Source of the DNA: Kitasatospora sp. MAP12-44 | GTDB lineage: Bacteria > Actinomycetota > Actinomycetes > Streptomycetales > Streptomycetaceae | Direction: 5' to 3' | DNA: 64,000 bases | Assembly (NCBI RefSeq): GCF_029892095.1 | Contig: NZ_JARZAE010000004.1 | Location: 3,100,001-3,164,000 of the forward strand | Shown here: positions 44,779 through 53,311 of the stretch, in pieces | Layout of the letters: each line of letters opens with the position of its first letter | Numbering within the stretch: position 1 is the stretch's first letter | The notes under the pieces: model-generated | What the model was told of the DNA's origin: nothing | Database searches by the model: none | What the model saw: the letters and a program-made list of their open reading frames with translations, nothing else | Position numbers and translations under genes: made by a program

Positions 44779-45819
44779 TCAGTCCTGCGTGACGAGCAGC
44801 TCCACCACGTCGTCGCCGCCGAGCAGGAACGCCTCCCGCAGCTCCGCGCCGACCGCCTCGGGCGCGGCGGCCAGCCGGTCGCCGCTGAGGTAGACCACCC
44901 GGATGCCGAGGTACTCCATCCGGTGCTGCCCGGTCCGCACCCAGGCCGCCTCGCCCTCGCTGACGCAGCGCAGGCCCGAGTCGACCTCGATGGCCACCGC
45001 CGCCTGCGGCCAGTAGAGATCCGGTACGGCGACGAAGGTCCCGCCGCGCATCCGCAGCTCGGGGCCGACGAGCGGGTCGGGCAGCTGCAGGTCGGCCGTC
45101 AGCCCGAGCAGCTGACCGAGCAGGAACTCCCGCTCGAACGCCAGCAGTTCGTCCAGCGCGGCGCGGATCCTGGGCACCTCGACCAGGTCCGCCTCGCGCA
45201 GCTCGGCGACCAGCTCGGACAGCGCGCAGGCGGGCCGCTCCCCCGTCATCGGAGCCGCGACGGCCTCGCGCAGCACCGAGCGCAGCACGCCCGGACCGAT
45301 CAGGCCGGCCTCCAGCGCGCCGCTGTCCGTCCAGTCGCGCAGCGCGTCCGCGACCGCCCTGGGCACCGGCGCGCAGGCCAGGCCGTGCACCTCGCGGGCC
45401 TCCAACTCCCGTTCGGTGCGCTGGATCCGGACCTCGCCGACATCGCGCAACCGGCGCTGGCGGGGCACCAGGACCTGCACGCCGGTGACGGCCGGCAGCC
45501 GGGGCACCGCGGTGAAGCCATAGAGCGCCAGGGCCGCCGCGCCGGTGATCACCGCGCTCTCCCGGCGGCCCTCCTCGCGCCCGTTCTGGGCCGCGTAGAG
45601 CAGCGCGGCCCACATCCGCTGCTCCGGGGTGGGAGCGTTCTCCTGCAGCAGGTAGACCCGGGGCAGCAGCCGCTGCCACGGGCCGCCGCGGCGGCAGTGC
45701 CCGCTCACCAGGCGAGCCGGAACTCCGCGCGCTCGCAACTGACTTGCGGTGATCACGTTCTGCTGGCGGCGGGCCAGCTCTTCGAGCGAGGGGGCCGGGG
45801 AGGGCATCTGGTAGCTCAT
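44779..45819 (-). CDS. AbiEi-like protein with C-terminal PD-(D/E)XK-like domain
   Basis: 346 residues; ATG 45819 fits better than the upstream ATG 45840. The N-terminus 'LARRQQNVITASQLRARGVP' is a winged-helix of the AbiEi antitoxin type, followed by 'RVYLLQEN'. The C-terminal part 'FVAVPDLYWPQAAVAIEVDS' and 'QHRMEYLGIRVVYLSGDRL' has the D...ExD...H pattern of DUF559 very-short-patch-like nucleases. Many actinobacteria carry such fusions as orphans. Without a toxin partner an abortive-infection role is only a possibility. Confidence 0.75.
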   Translation of the reverse strand: MSYQMPSPAPSLEELARRQQNVITASQLRARGVPARLVSGHCRRGGPWQRLLPRVYLLQENAPTPEQRMWAALLYAAQNGREEGRRESAVITGAAALALYGFTAVPRLPAVTGVQVLVPRQRRLRDVGEVRIQRTERELEAREVHGLACAPVPRAVADALRDWTDSGALEAGLIGPGVLRSVLREAVAAPMTGERPACALSELVAELREADLVEVPRIRAALDELLAFEREFLLGQLLGLTADLQLPDPLVGPELRMRGGTFVAVPDLYWPQAAVAIEVDSGLRCVSEGEAAWVRTGQHRMEYLGIRVVYLSGDRLAAAPEAVGAELREAFLLGGDDVVELLVTQD

Positions 45820-46095
45820 GCGACAACCCTCCCCAGTCACCCGGTCGCCGCATTCGCAACCTGACGCACCGTTACTGAACCGTCGTCGAATCGGGACGGT
45901 CCCGCACTAAAGTCTTCATACCCTCACCCAGACGGAGTAATGGGCAGCAAAGCACTCGCGTCGGCATGACACCTGTCACCAGCGAGCAATGATCGAACAC
46001 CCTGTCGGCGGGGGAATCGCGGGCGGCAGAATGGAGCTCACCGGCGGGGCGAGGGGCGCGAGGCCGGGGAGACCTGCACGGGGGACGGATCCACC

Positions 46096-46551
46096 ATGAG
46101 CAACACCAACACCAGCACCGACACCAGCACCGACACCAGCACCGACACCAAGGCCGCTCTCGACCCCGAGGAGCTGAAGCTCCCGGTCTGGTTCTTCGGC
46201 TTCGAGGCCCTGTTCGCCTCCGCCTACGACCTGCTGAAGGCCTACCCGCAGGTCTGGCCCGCCCTGGTGGCGCTGGTGATCCTCAACATCACGCTCTCGC
46301 TCACCATGATGCGCAAGCGCCTGCGGCTCGCCAGGGCGCTGTGGCGCGGCAAGGAGACCCGCAAGGTCGCCTTCGGCCTCCTCGCCCTGCGCCTGGGCAG
46401 CCACTTCGTGCTCGGCGCACTCGGCATGGCGGCGACCTCCACGGCCGGCCACCTGGTCTTCGCGGTCGCCATGGGAGCCATCACGGTCGCCCTGCTCGCG
46501 TACACCCAGCGCACCGCGCTGCGGGCGCTCGCCGCACAGAACGCAGTGTGA
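46096..46551 (+). CDS. Small membrane protein with TSTD-repeat N-terminus
   Basis: 151 residues, ATG 46096. The first 20 residues are Asn/Ser/Thr/Asp repeats (TSTDTSTDTSTD), encoded by a 12-base repeat. Then 'LPVWFFGFEALFASAYDLLK' and three or four membrane helices ('WPALVALVILNITLSLTMM', 'FVLGALGMAATSTAG', 'VFAVAMGAITVALLAYT'). A charged segment 'RKRLRLARALWRGKETRK' links them. No family recognised; probably an integral membrane protein of streptomycetes. Preceding 276 bp contain no gene I can support. Confidence 0.7.
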   Translation: MSNTNTSTDTSTDTSTDTKAALDPEELKLPVWFFGFEALFASAYDLLKAYPQVWPALVALVILNITLSLTMMRKRLRLARALWRGKETRKVAFGLLALRLGSHFVLGALGMAATSTAGHLVFAVAMGAITVALLAYTQRTALRALAAQNAV

Positions 46552-46618
46552 CCTGGGCCACGTTGCCGGTTGAGCACCTCCTGGCACCGCCGCCACAGCA
46601 ATTGCCTACGATCAGCTC

Positions 46619-46933
46619 ATGCCACATGACGAGACATCAGGTCTGAGCGCCGCACAGCTGCGCATGGGCCGGCTGCCGGGCTACGTACGGCGCCCCGACC
46701 CCGCCCGTCGCACGGGTGAGCAGGGCACTGCGTACAAGAAGGGGTGGGAGGTCCGCTTCACCGCACGCAGCGAGGCGGAGATAGCGGAGATCCGGGACCT
46801 GGTGATCGCGGCCGGCTTCGCGCCGGCCCGGCCGTTCTTCAAGGGCCAGCAGCTGATCCAGCCGGTGTACGGCATGGCGGTGGTCCATGCCTACCTGGAG
46901 GCCCGCGAACTGGCGGGCGCCGCCGCCTCCTGA
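46619..46933 (+). CDS. Conserved small soluble protein of unknown function
   Basis: 104 residues, ATG 46619. 'MGRLPGYVRRPDPARRTGEQ' is followed by 'YKKGWEVRFTARSEAEIAEI' and 'GFAPARPFFKGQQLIQPVYG', a compact alpha/beta pattern with an aromatic-rich middle. I recall it as a conserved streptomycete hypothetical. It starts 67 bp after the membrane protein gene and precedes DUF2332 by 65 bp, so the three could be one transcript. No catalytic motif seen. Confidence 0.75.
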   Translation: MPHDETSGLSAAQLRMGRLPGYVRRPDPARRTGEQGTAYKKGWEVRFTARSEAEIAEIRDLVIAAGFAPARPFFKGQQLIQPVYGMAVVHAYLEARELAGAAAS

Positions 46934-46998
46934 TCAGCCGCCCGCTCGCCTCACCTCGCCTCGTCGCACCACGTCACTCCTGTACCACGGAGGCCCCG

Positions 46999-48081
46999 TT
47001 GTCCGTCACCCACGCTGCAGCCATGATCAACATCCAGGCCGAAGCCTGCGCTTCCCTCGACTCGCCGCTGTACGCCGCCCTGCTGCGCCGTGCCGCGCAG
47101 GACGTGCTGGACGGCGGCCCGTGCGCGGCGGCCATCGCCGGCCACGAGGACGCGCCGGGGCCGGACGCGATCGCGCTGCGGCTGATGGGAGCGGTGCACG
47201 CGCTGGTCCTCACCGGCCGGGCGGACGCGCTGGCCGCCTACTACCCGAGCGTGGGCGGCAGCTTCGACCCGCAGCACCCCGAGGCGCCCTGGCCCGCCTT
47301 CCGGGCCACCGTCGCCGCCGAACTGCCGTGGGTGCAGGACTGGATGACCCGCCCGCCGCAGACCAACGAGGTCGGCCGGGCCAACCTGCTGATCACCGGG
47401 CTGCTGCGCGCCGCCGCCGAGTACCCGCTGCCCGTCCGGCTCTTCGAGCTCGGCTCCAGCGCGGGCCTCAACCTGCGCGCCGACGCCTTCCGCTGCACCG
47501 CCACCGGCCTGGACGTCGGCCCCGCCGACTCCCCCGTCCGGCTCACCGACGCCTGGCGCGACGGCGCCCCCGGCTGGCTGACCAGCGCCGCCGCCGAGCA
47601 CCCCCGGCTCACCGTGACCGAGCGGCACGGCTGCGACCTCACCCCCATCGACCCGCTCTCCCCCGAAGGCGCCCTGGCCCTGCGCGCCTACATCTGGGCC
47701 GACCAGGCCGCCCGCGCGGCCCGGCTGGACGGCGCACTGGAGGTCGCCGCCAAGCTGCCCGCAACGGTCGCGGAAGTCGGCGCAGCCGACTTCCTGCGCG
47801 AGGTGCACGTGGTCCCCGGCGCCCTCACCGTGGTCTGGCACTCGATCATGCGGCAGTACGTGCCCACGGAGGAATGGGCGCTGGTGGAGGTGGAGTTGGA
47901 CCGCCTGCGGGCCGAGAGCGCCGAGAGCAGCGCGCAGGCCCCGTTCGCCCACCTCGCCTTCGAGCCGCACCGGGCGGGCGACCAGCAGCAGTACCGCTTC
48001 CAGCTGGTCGCCCGCCTGGGCGCCGGCGCACCGCTCGTCCTCGCCGAGGCCCACCCGCACGGACTGCCCGCCTGGGAGTGA
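46999..48081 (+). CDS. DUF2332 family protein
   Basis: 360 residues from TTG 46999, placed six bases after CGGAGG; ATG 47023 is an alternative nine codons on. 'CASLDSPLYAALLRRAAQDV' begins the domain; 'VRLFELGSSAGLNLRADAFR' resembles a methyltransferase-like glycine motif, and 'EVHVVPGALTVVWHSIMRQY' and 'FQLVARLGAGAPLVLAEAHP' are other conserved blocks of DUF2332. The family is of unknown activity, predicted to be Rossmann-like. Converges on a VOC remnant. Confidence 0.88.
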   Translation: MSVTHAAAMINIQAEACASLDSPLYAALLRRAAQDVLDGGPCAAAIAGHEDAPGPDAIALRLMGAVHALVLTGRADALAAYYPSVGGSFDPQHPEAPWPAFRATVAAELPWVQDWMTRPPQTNEVGRANLLITGLLRAAAEYPLPVRLFELGSSAGLNLRADAFRCTATGLDVGPADSPVRLTDAWRDGAPGWLTSAAAEHPRLTVTERHGCDLTPIDPLSPEGALALRAYIWADQAARAARLDGALEVAAKLPATVAEVGAADFLREVHVVPGALTVVWHSIMRQYVPTEEWALVEVELDRLRAESAESSAQAPFAHLAFEPHRAGDQQQYRFQLVARLGAGAPLVLAEAHPHGLPAWE

Positions 48082-48088
48082 CCGCGCT

Positions 48089-48409
48089 CTAGCTCGCCGG
48101 GCGCGGCTCCAGGAACTGCCCAGGGAACCCGTCGTCCCACCGCACCGGATGCCCGTGCGACTCCAAGCGCTGCGCCAGCGCGGGCAGCCCGTTCACCAGG
48201 ATGCCCGGGTGCGCCTTGCGCGCCGGGGCGAACTCCGCCTCCACCCCCAGGTGCACCTCCAACCCGTCCGCCCGGAACCAGCAGCCGCCCCGCGCCGCCA
48301 GCACGGGCGGCTTCACCACCTCCACCATCCCCAGCACGTCGCCCCAGAACTCCCGGCACTGCGCCTCCGCCCCCTGCGGGATGGTCAGTCCCGCTGCCCA
48401 GCACTCTCC
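48089..48409 (-). pseudogene. Probable remnant of a VOC/glyoxalase-like gene
   Basis: On the minus strand a frame open from 48409 reads 'LTIPQGAEAQCREFWGDVLG', then 'KPPVLAARGGCWFRADGLEV', 'ARKAHPGILVNGLPALAQRL' and 'WDDGFPGQFLEPRPAS'. This is a VOC domain but with no start codon before the first strand (CTG 48388, or GTG 48337 after loss of that strand). About 15 residues are also missing between 'FPG' and 'FLEP', where the family normally has the 'FY..DP.GNR.E' metal-binding segment. The upstream end overlaps the HIT gene by 25 bases. Likely decayed; a short expressed protein from GTG 48337 cannot be excluded. Confidence 0.6.
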
Positions 48410-48858
48410 TCAAGCCGGGCGCGCAACCGGACGGCGAGCTCGTCCATCGCCGCCTCGTCCATCGCCGCCTCGTCCACCGACCCAGCGGCGGCCAAGTGCG
48501 CGAACACCCCGGGCCCGCGCAGCTCCGCCGCGAGGTCGGCCGAGCGCGGCACGAGGTGGAAGTGCACATGCCCGAACCCGGGAGCCTCGCCGAACTGCGC
48601 CACGTACGTCTTCTCGCACCCCGTGACCGCCTCCAACGCCCGCGACAGCCGCACCTGCCACAGCCCCAGCCCCGCCGCCTCCGCATCCGTCAGCTCGGCC
48701 ACCCGCGTCACATGCCGGCGCGGCACCAGCACCAACCACCCCGGCAGCGAGCAGTTCACCGCATACGCCACCCGCCAGTGCTCATCCACACCGATCAACT
48801 CACGCGGCGGAAGCTCGGACAGCACCGCGGTATTGGCACAGCTGAAGCAGTCGGACAC
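48385..48858 (-). CDS. HIT family protein
   Basis: 157 residues from GTG 48858 behind GGGGAG. 'DCFSCANTAVLSELP' at the start has a possible Cys pair; 'LPGWLVLVPRRHVTRVAELT' is the core strand-helix, and 'GFGHVHFHLVPRSADL' the histidine triad HxHxH. HIT proteins hydrolyse or transfer nucleotide phosphates such as AppppA. The C-terminal tail has a short 'DEAAM' repeat. Starts 22 bases after the stop of the mycosin-like gene on the same strand. Confidence 0.92.
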   Translation of the reverse strand: MSDCFSCANTAVLSELPPRELIGVDEHWRVAYAVNCSLPGWLVLVPRRHVTRVAELTDAEAAGLGLWQVRLSRALEAVTGCEKTYVAQFGEAPGFGHVHFHLVPRSADLAAELRGPGVFAHLAAAGSVDEAAMDEAAMDELAVRLRARLEESAGQRD

Positions 48859-48880
48859 ATCGACTCCCCGTAAGACGGCA

Positions 48881-50143
48881 TCAGTAGGACGAGCTACCGT
48901 GGCGCACACGGCGAACCAGGAGCACGCCCCCCAGCCCGACCAGCACAACCACCACCCCACCAACACCGTACAACCACCCCGAAACCCCCTCCCCCCTCAC
49001 CACCACCCCCGCAACCGGCACCTGTACCTGCACCTGCCCCTGCCCCTGCCCCTGCCCCGAAGGCGCCCCCTGCGACTCCACCCTCCCCAGCAACGGATTC
49101 TCCCGAGCCCCACCATCAACCCCGGGATTCGGCGCCAACGCCTTGGACGGCGACGCAATGCCGTAGCCATAGCGGTCATTGGGCACCCTGCTCCCATCCG
49201 GAGGCGCAGCAGCCGTAGTGATCATCCGCCTGATGACCTGCCCAGCGGAGAGCGCAGGGTACTTGGAGCGAACCAGCGCGGCAATGGCGGAAACGTAGGC
49301 GGTGGCATCGGAGGTGCCATCCGCATAGCGGTAATCATCAGAAGCATTGCTTCCTGTGCTGCGAATATCCACTCCGGGCGCCACCAGCGTGATTTCTGGC
49401 CCACAGACCGACCTTGCCCAGATATTTCCCTGACGGTCGATCGCGCCTACCGCCACCACACCAGGAAACGCTGCGGGGTACTCGATCGGCGCACCTGCGA
49501 TATTCCCCAGGTTTCCCGTCGCCGCGACCAGAACAACATCCCGGCTCACTGCGTAGCTGACCGCTTCCCGCGCGGCAGCATCCGAGCGGAGCTCACCGGC
49601 GCCGAAGGACATATTGACGACCTTCGCACCATGGTCGACGGCATAGCGCAGAGCCTCCGCAAAACCCGACTGCTCGGCGGTGGATCCGAAATCCCCGTCC
49701 GCGGTCAGGGCGATGCGTACTGGCAGGATCTTCGCATCGGGTGCGAGCCCCATGACCCCGGCCTGGTCACCGTGCCCATGCCCGGCGATCAGCCCGGCCA
49801 TGCTGGTTCCGTGGCCGACCGTGTCAACTCGACCATCCGTGTGGCTGCCTGAGAAGTCTCCGCCCGCGCTGACCTGACCCGTCAGGTCCTGATGGGCGGC
49901 AAAGACCCCACTGTCCAGCACAGCAACCGTTACCCCATCGCCCCGACTGATCGGCCAGACGTCACTCTCAGCCTTGTAGGCCTGCAACGCCCATTGCTGA
50001 GTACGGATATCGTCAGCGGCAGCCGGACCCGTGCCAACTCCCCACAGCAGCAAGCTCGCCACAAGGACGGCCGTGGCTCGTACCGGCCGGCTGGTCGTCA
50101 TTCCCGGTCGCTCCACTCCTCGGAGCGATTGCCCCGCACTCAT
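48881..50143 (-). CDS. S8 serine protease, mycosin-like (type VII secretion-associated)
   Basis: 420 residues. ATG 50143 overlaps the upstream stop (ATGA); ATG 50101 (residue 15) is a plausible alternative just before the signal 'AVLVASLLLWGVGTGPAAAD'. Subtilisin triad: Asp in 'VTVAVLDSGVFAAH', His in 'GHGTSMAGLIAGHGHG', Ser in 'GTSDATAYVSAIAALVRSKY', with oxyanion Asn in 'VAATGNLGNIAG'. A C-terminal membrane helix and short cytoplasmic tail match mycosins (MycP). It probably acts on or with the WXG-type proteins encoded upstream. A GQ-rich linker precedes the helix. Confidence 0.92.
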   Translation of the reverse strand: MSAGQSLRGVERPGMTTSRPVRATAVLVASLLLWGVGTGPAAADDIRTQQWALQAYKAESDVWPISRGDGVTVAVLDSGVFAAHQDLTGQVSAGGDFSGSHTDGRVDTVGHGTSMAGLIAGHGHGDQAGVMGLAPDAKILPVRIALTADGDFGSTAEQSGFAEALRYAVDHGAKVVNMSFGAGELRSDAAAREAVSYAVSRDVVLVAATGNLGNIAGAPIEYPAAFPGVVAVGAIDRQGNIWARSVCGPEITLVAPGVDIRSTGSNASDDYRYADGTSDATAYVSAIAALVRSKYPALSAGQVIRRMITTAAAPPDGSRVPNDRYGYGIASPSKALAPNPGVDGGARENPLLGRVESQGAPSGQGQGQGQVQVQVPVAGVVVRGEGVSGWLYGVGGVVVVLVGLGGVLLVRRVRHGSSSY

Positions 50144-51402
50144 TCCACCACGGTCGGATTGACTCGCTGATCGGGATTCCAGGTCTGCTCGTCCTCGACG
50201 AGATAGTCGGCCCGCTTTCCTGCGCGACGGTTCTTCTTTCGTTCGTCCTTCGTGCTGCCAGGAAGGTACCCGACGCGCTGCGGGTCGCCTTCGCTCCGCG
50301 CGTCCTGCGCGCGTCCACGGGCGCCCAAGCCAGTACCACCTTCGGTGAACGCCTTCTGACGGCCGCGGGGTTCGTCGACAGCGCCTGCTCCCTTACCCTG
50401 CGGTTCGCCCAAGAAGTCGGCCGATCCGACGCCACGTGCAGGAACTCCAGCCGCTTCACCAGGGATCAGCCCCAGTCCCACGGCCGCCGGGAACCGCACA
50501 CCGTCACCCGTCCCAGTGGCTGCCGCTCCGGCTCCTACTGAAGTCGCAGCCCAGGTCGGACGCGGTGCAGCCGCGGGAGCGATCGCCCCGTCAAGCGTCG
50601 TCCCTGGGGCAGGCCTGACACCGACACCTACAGGTCTGGGCGGCCTAGGGGCCGCTTGGGCGATGCCACCGCTGATCCCCGGATCGGTGATGGCATCGGA
50701 GCGGGTGACCACCGCCGGTGAGTGCTGTGCATCCGAGCCCAGCGCCCGGGACTCAGGGCCATAACCGCCCTGCGCCGGAAAGGAGTAGCCGCCGATGGCC
50801 CCGAGCCCCGCACCCATGACGAGCGCGCCGACGGCGGCCGAGCTCGTGGTATCAGGCGGCGGAACCGCATCGACCTCCTCAGGGGATGTCATCGGTGGAG
50901 GCTTCAGGACCTGTGTCGAGGCCCGGTACTTGTTCGCCAGGGTCTGCATCACTGCCACCGCCTCGGCCTTCCTTCGGTCGGCGAGGGGGATCTCGGTGCT
51001 GTCGTCGTCGATGCCTACCGCTGACTGGGCGGTGTCCGAGATCGCGTTGGCCACTTGGGCGAGGAAGCCGGGTTCCTCGGGCATCTCGCGCTTGGCCTGG
51101 GCGATGGCGTCGGACATCATGGCCAGGGTGCTGGCGGCGTCGTTGGCGTAGGCGGCGGTGTTGTTGACGCTGTTGGCGAGCTTGGTCATCTTCTCGTAGA
51201 AGGCGTTGCTGGTGGTGCCTTCCCACGCGTCCGTCGCGTCGCCGGAGGCGGTGTCGAGGGCGGTGCGGATCTGCTTCAGGGTGGCGGCTGCTCGGCGCCA
51301 GGGGTCGCTGGCGGACATCACGTCGCCGGGGTTCAGGGCCTGGGCCATCGTGCGCAGGGCGCTGTGGCTGTAGCTGTTGAAGTCGGTGATGTCGGAGCTC
51401 AT
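50140..51402 (-). CDS. WXG/PPE-like type VII secretion-associated protein
   Basis: 420 residues from ATG 51402 behind GGGAGG. The N-terminal ~190 residues are helical with 'TDAWEGTTSNAFYEKMTKLA', a W-x-G-like hairpin motif, as in ESX substrates. The middle is Gly/Ala/Pro-rich low complexity. The end 'ADYLVEDEQTWNPDQRVNPT' is the Y-L-V-E-D-E-x-T-W tail I recall from many actinobacterial type VII proteins; it may serve as a secretion or chaperone signal. Coupled to the mycosin gene downstream and 37 bp from the small WXG-like gene upstream. Confidence 0.85.
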   Translation of the reverse strand: MSSDITDFNSYSHSALRTMAQALNPGDVMSASDPWRRAAATLKQIRTALDTASGDATDAWEGTTSNAFYEKMTKLANSVNNTAAYANDAASTLAMMSDAIAQAKREMPEEPGFLAQVANAISDTAQSAVGIDDDSTEIPLADRRKAEAVAVMQTLANKYRASTQVLKPPPMTSPEEVDAVPPPDTTSSAAVGALVMGAGLGAIGGYSFPAQGGYGPESRALGSDAQHSPAVVTRSDAITDPGISGGIAQAAPRPPRPVGVGVRPAPGTTLDGAIAPAAAPRPTWAATSVGAGAAATGTGDGVRFPAAVGLGLIPGEAAGVPARGVGSADFLGEPQGKGAGAVDEPRGRQKAFTEGGTGLGARGRAQDARSEGDPQRVGYLPGSTKDERKKNRRAGKRADYLVEDEQTWNPDQRVNPTVVE

Positions 51403-51439
51403 GCTCGCAGGCCTCCCGCCTTGGTCGCCCCCGGACCGG

Positions 51440-51982
51440 TCACCATGTCGGCTGTACCACACCGCCGTTGCCGTCCGCACCGGTGCCGGGTGGCGGACTG
51501 GCGGGCCTGCCGGTTCCTGAGCCAGAACCGGAGCCAGTGTCGGAGCCGACACCGTAGGCCGGGCCCGGGGGTGTGGGCGTCGGCGGCGACGACGGTGCGC
51601 TGCCCACCGACCAGCCGTCCGAGGCGAGGCTGAGGCTCCGGGCCGTCCGATGCTCCTGATCCTCGTAGTTGGCGGCGGTGAGGTCGGCCTTGCGCTGGGC
51701 CTCGTCGATCGCCTCCTGCAGGGCGTTGAGGACGTCGCGTAGGCCGTCGCGCATCAGTTCGTACTGGTCGTGGATGGCGGTCGCCTCGGCGAAGGTGCCG
51801 AACGAGCCGCGGCCGATTCCGGTGCGGGCGTGTGTGGTTGCGCCATCCGCGGTGGACTGGAACTCCTGCAGCAGGCCGCGCACCTGGCCGGCGAACGCCC
51901 GCAGGCTGTCGACCTCGACCCGATACCCGGACCCAACGCCCAATCCAACGCCCGACCCAACGCCCGAACCCGAACCCGCCAC
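51440..51982 (-). CDS. WXG100-like protein
   Basis: 180 residues from GTG 51982 behind GGGGAGG. The start is Gly/Ser/Val-rich repeats (GSGVGSGVGLG), then a helical domain 'YRVEVDSLRAFAGQVRGLLQ' with 'DQYELMRDGLRDVLNALQEA' typical of the WXG100/ESAT-6-like hairpin, and a Pro/Gly tail ending 'VVQPTW'. The canonical W-x-G is replaced or hidden in the loop (IGRGSFGTF). Likely forms a heterodimer with the product of the next gene. First gene of the cluster. Confidence 0.75.
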   Translation of the reverse strand: MAGSGSGVGSGVGLGVGSGYRVEVDSLRAFAGQVRGLLQEFQSTADGATTHARTGIGRGSFGTFAEATAIHDQYELMRDGLRDVLNALQEAIDEAQRKADLTAANYEDQEHRTARSLSLASDGWSVGSAPSSPPTPTPPGPAYGVGSDTGSGSGSGTGRPASPPPGTGADGNGGVVQPTW

Positions 51983-52056
51983 GGACCCGCGCCTCCCCTA
52001 CTGCCGGTAACGCACCCACCTCGGTTCCGTAGTTCCGTTCCCATGTCTAGCACATG

Positions 52057-52836
52057 TCATGCCCCGTCAGAACGCCCCACTGATGCCCCAAGTGCCCGGC
52101 GGCACAACGAATCCGCGCGACGCGTGGTCTCCGGCAGCCGGTAGGCGGGGGTGAGAGCCAGGACGCACTCGACCGCCTCGGGGAGCCCGATCCGGTGACC
52201 GACCGAGACGAACACCGGCTTCACCCCGGGGCGGGTGCGCAGGGCCCGGCCCACCTCCTCGCCGGTCGCCTCGTCCACCAGCGGTGACCACTCACCCCTT
52301 GCCGCGCCCGGGAGTTGGTGGCTGAAGGTGAACGGGGTCTTGGCCACACCCAGCGTCCGCAGACCGGTCAGCACGCCGAGGTGGCTGGCCAGGCCGAGCC
52401 GCCTCGGGTGCGCCACGCCGTAGCCGTCGCAGACCACCAGGTCGGGGAGACGCTCCAGGGCGGCCAACGCGTCGATCACGGCGGGGAGTTCGCGGAAGGC
52501 CAGCAGGCCGGGGACGTACGGGAAGGCGATCCGGCCGACGGCGGTGGCCTCCTCGACCACCTCCAGCGTGCGCAGGTCGAGCAGTACGGCCGCCGCCGCG
52601 ACGACGTCACGCTCGTCGTCGTACGCCACGTCCACGCCGGCCACCAGCAGAGCCTGATCAGTCGCCCCCGATTCACCCGATTCACCTGATTCACCCGGAT
52701 TGCCCAGCGACAGCGACCCGTACGGCTCGACCAGCGCACGCAGCCTCAGTTGCTCGGCGACGGCCTGCTCCTCGGTGCGCGGCCAGTCGGCCGGCTCGAT
52801 CGGGCTGATCAACGGACGGCGGTCATGGTCGGCCAT
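52057..52836 (-). CDS. nfi: Endonuclease V (deoxyinosine 3' endonuclease)
   Basis: 259 residues from ATG 52836 behind GGGGGA. 'LVAGVDVAYDDE' holds the first catalytic Asp; 'PYVPGLLAFRELPAVIDALA' and 'LVVCDGYGVAHPRRLGLASH' the central residues; 'FVSVGHRIGLPEAVECVLAL' the C-terminal block. It nicks DNA next to deoxyinosine. A short GES repeat (residues about 48-57) comes from a 9-base repeat. Alone in its unit. Confidence 0.95.
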   Translation of the reverse strand: MADHDRRPLISPIEPADWPRTEEQAVAEQLRLRALVEPYGSLSLGNPGESGESGESGATDQALLVAGVDVAYDDERDVVAAAAVLLDLRTLEVVEEATAVGRIAFPYVPGLLAFRELPAVIDALAALERLPDLVVCDGYGVAHPRRLGLASHLGVLTGLRTLGVAKTPFTFSHQLPGAARGEWSPLVDEATGEEVGRALRTRPGVKPVFVSVGHRIGLPEAVECVLALTPAYRLPETTRRADSLCRRALGASVGRSDGA

Positions 52837-53034
52837 GGAGTCCCCCAGGAATGAACGGTGCGTCATCGCTGATCACCGTATCCGCCGACACAGCCGCGCG
52901 GGCCATGAGTCCATGCGCCCCCTGTGCCCCCCGCATATGCCCGGTTAGGCTGAACTTACCGAACTCACCTACGGGGTAAGACTCCTGAGAAGCAGTTCAG
53001 CTCCGGTCCACCGATGCGCGAAGGACGGTCCGCC

Positions 53035-53301
53035 ATGCCGCATTCACTCGCCGCCAGGGTCTGCACCGGCACCTGCACCGTCGTCGCCACCGCGCTGCTC
53101 CTGCTGGCGGTGTCCGGCGCCACCGGGTTCCCCGAGATCGCGCTGCTGGTGGCGCTCTCGGTGGCCGTCGGCACGCTGGCCGCCACCCTCACCTCCCCCC
53201 GGCGCAGCACTCCCGCCGCCGCACCCACTCCCGCCGCACCCGCACCCACTCCCGCGCCCGCACCCGCCGCCCCCTCGGCGGACTACGCTCACCGTCTCTG
53301 A
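53035..53301 (+). CDS. Small membrane protein with Ala/Pro/Thr tail
   Basis: 88 residues from ATG 53035; ATG 53014 is also possible. Two membrane helices ('VVATALLLLAVSGATG' and 'IALLVALSVAVGTLAATL') are followed by a Thr/Pro/Ala low-complexity C-terminus of about 40 residues. No known family. Converges with the RDD gene, whose stop is 11 bases beyond. Coding support comes from frame bias and a hydrophobic core; moderate confidence. Confidence 0.6.
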   Translation: MPHSLAARVCTGTCTVVATALLLLAVSGATGFPEIALLVALSVAVGTLAATLTSPRRSTPAAAPTPAAPAPTPAPAPAAPSADYAHRL

Positions 53302-53311
53302 GCAACGCGCG

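Noticed and set aside
45820..46095. Possible small gene in the 276-bp gap after the AbiEi-like gene.
   Set aside because: No frame with a ribosome site and normal codon bias; probably promoter DNA for both flanking genes.
52660..52700. 9-base repeat in the endonuclease V gene as a possible regulatory repeat.
   Set aside because: Three short in-frame units in a variable loop; too short and simple to suggest more than slippage.
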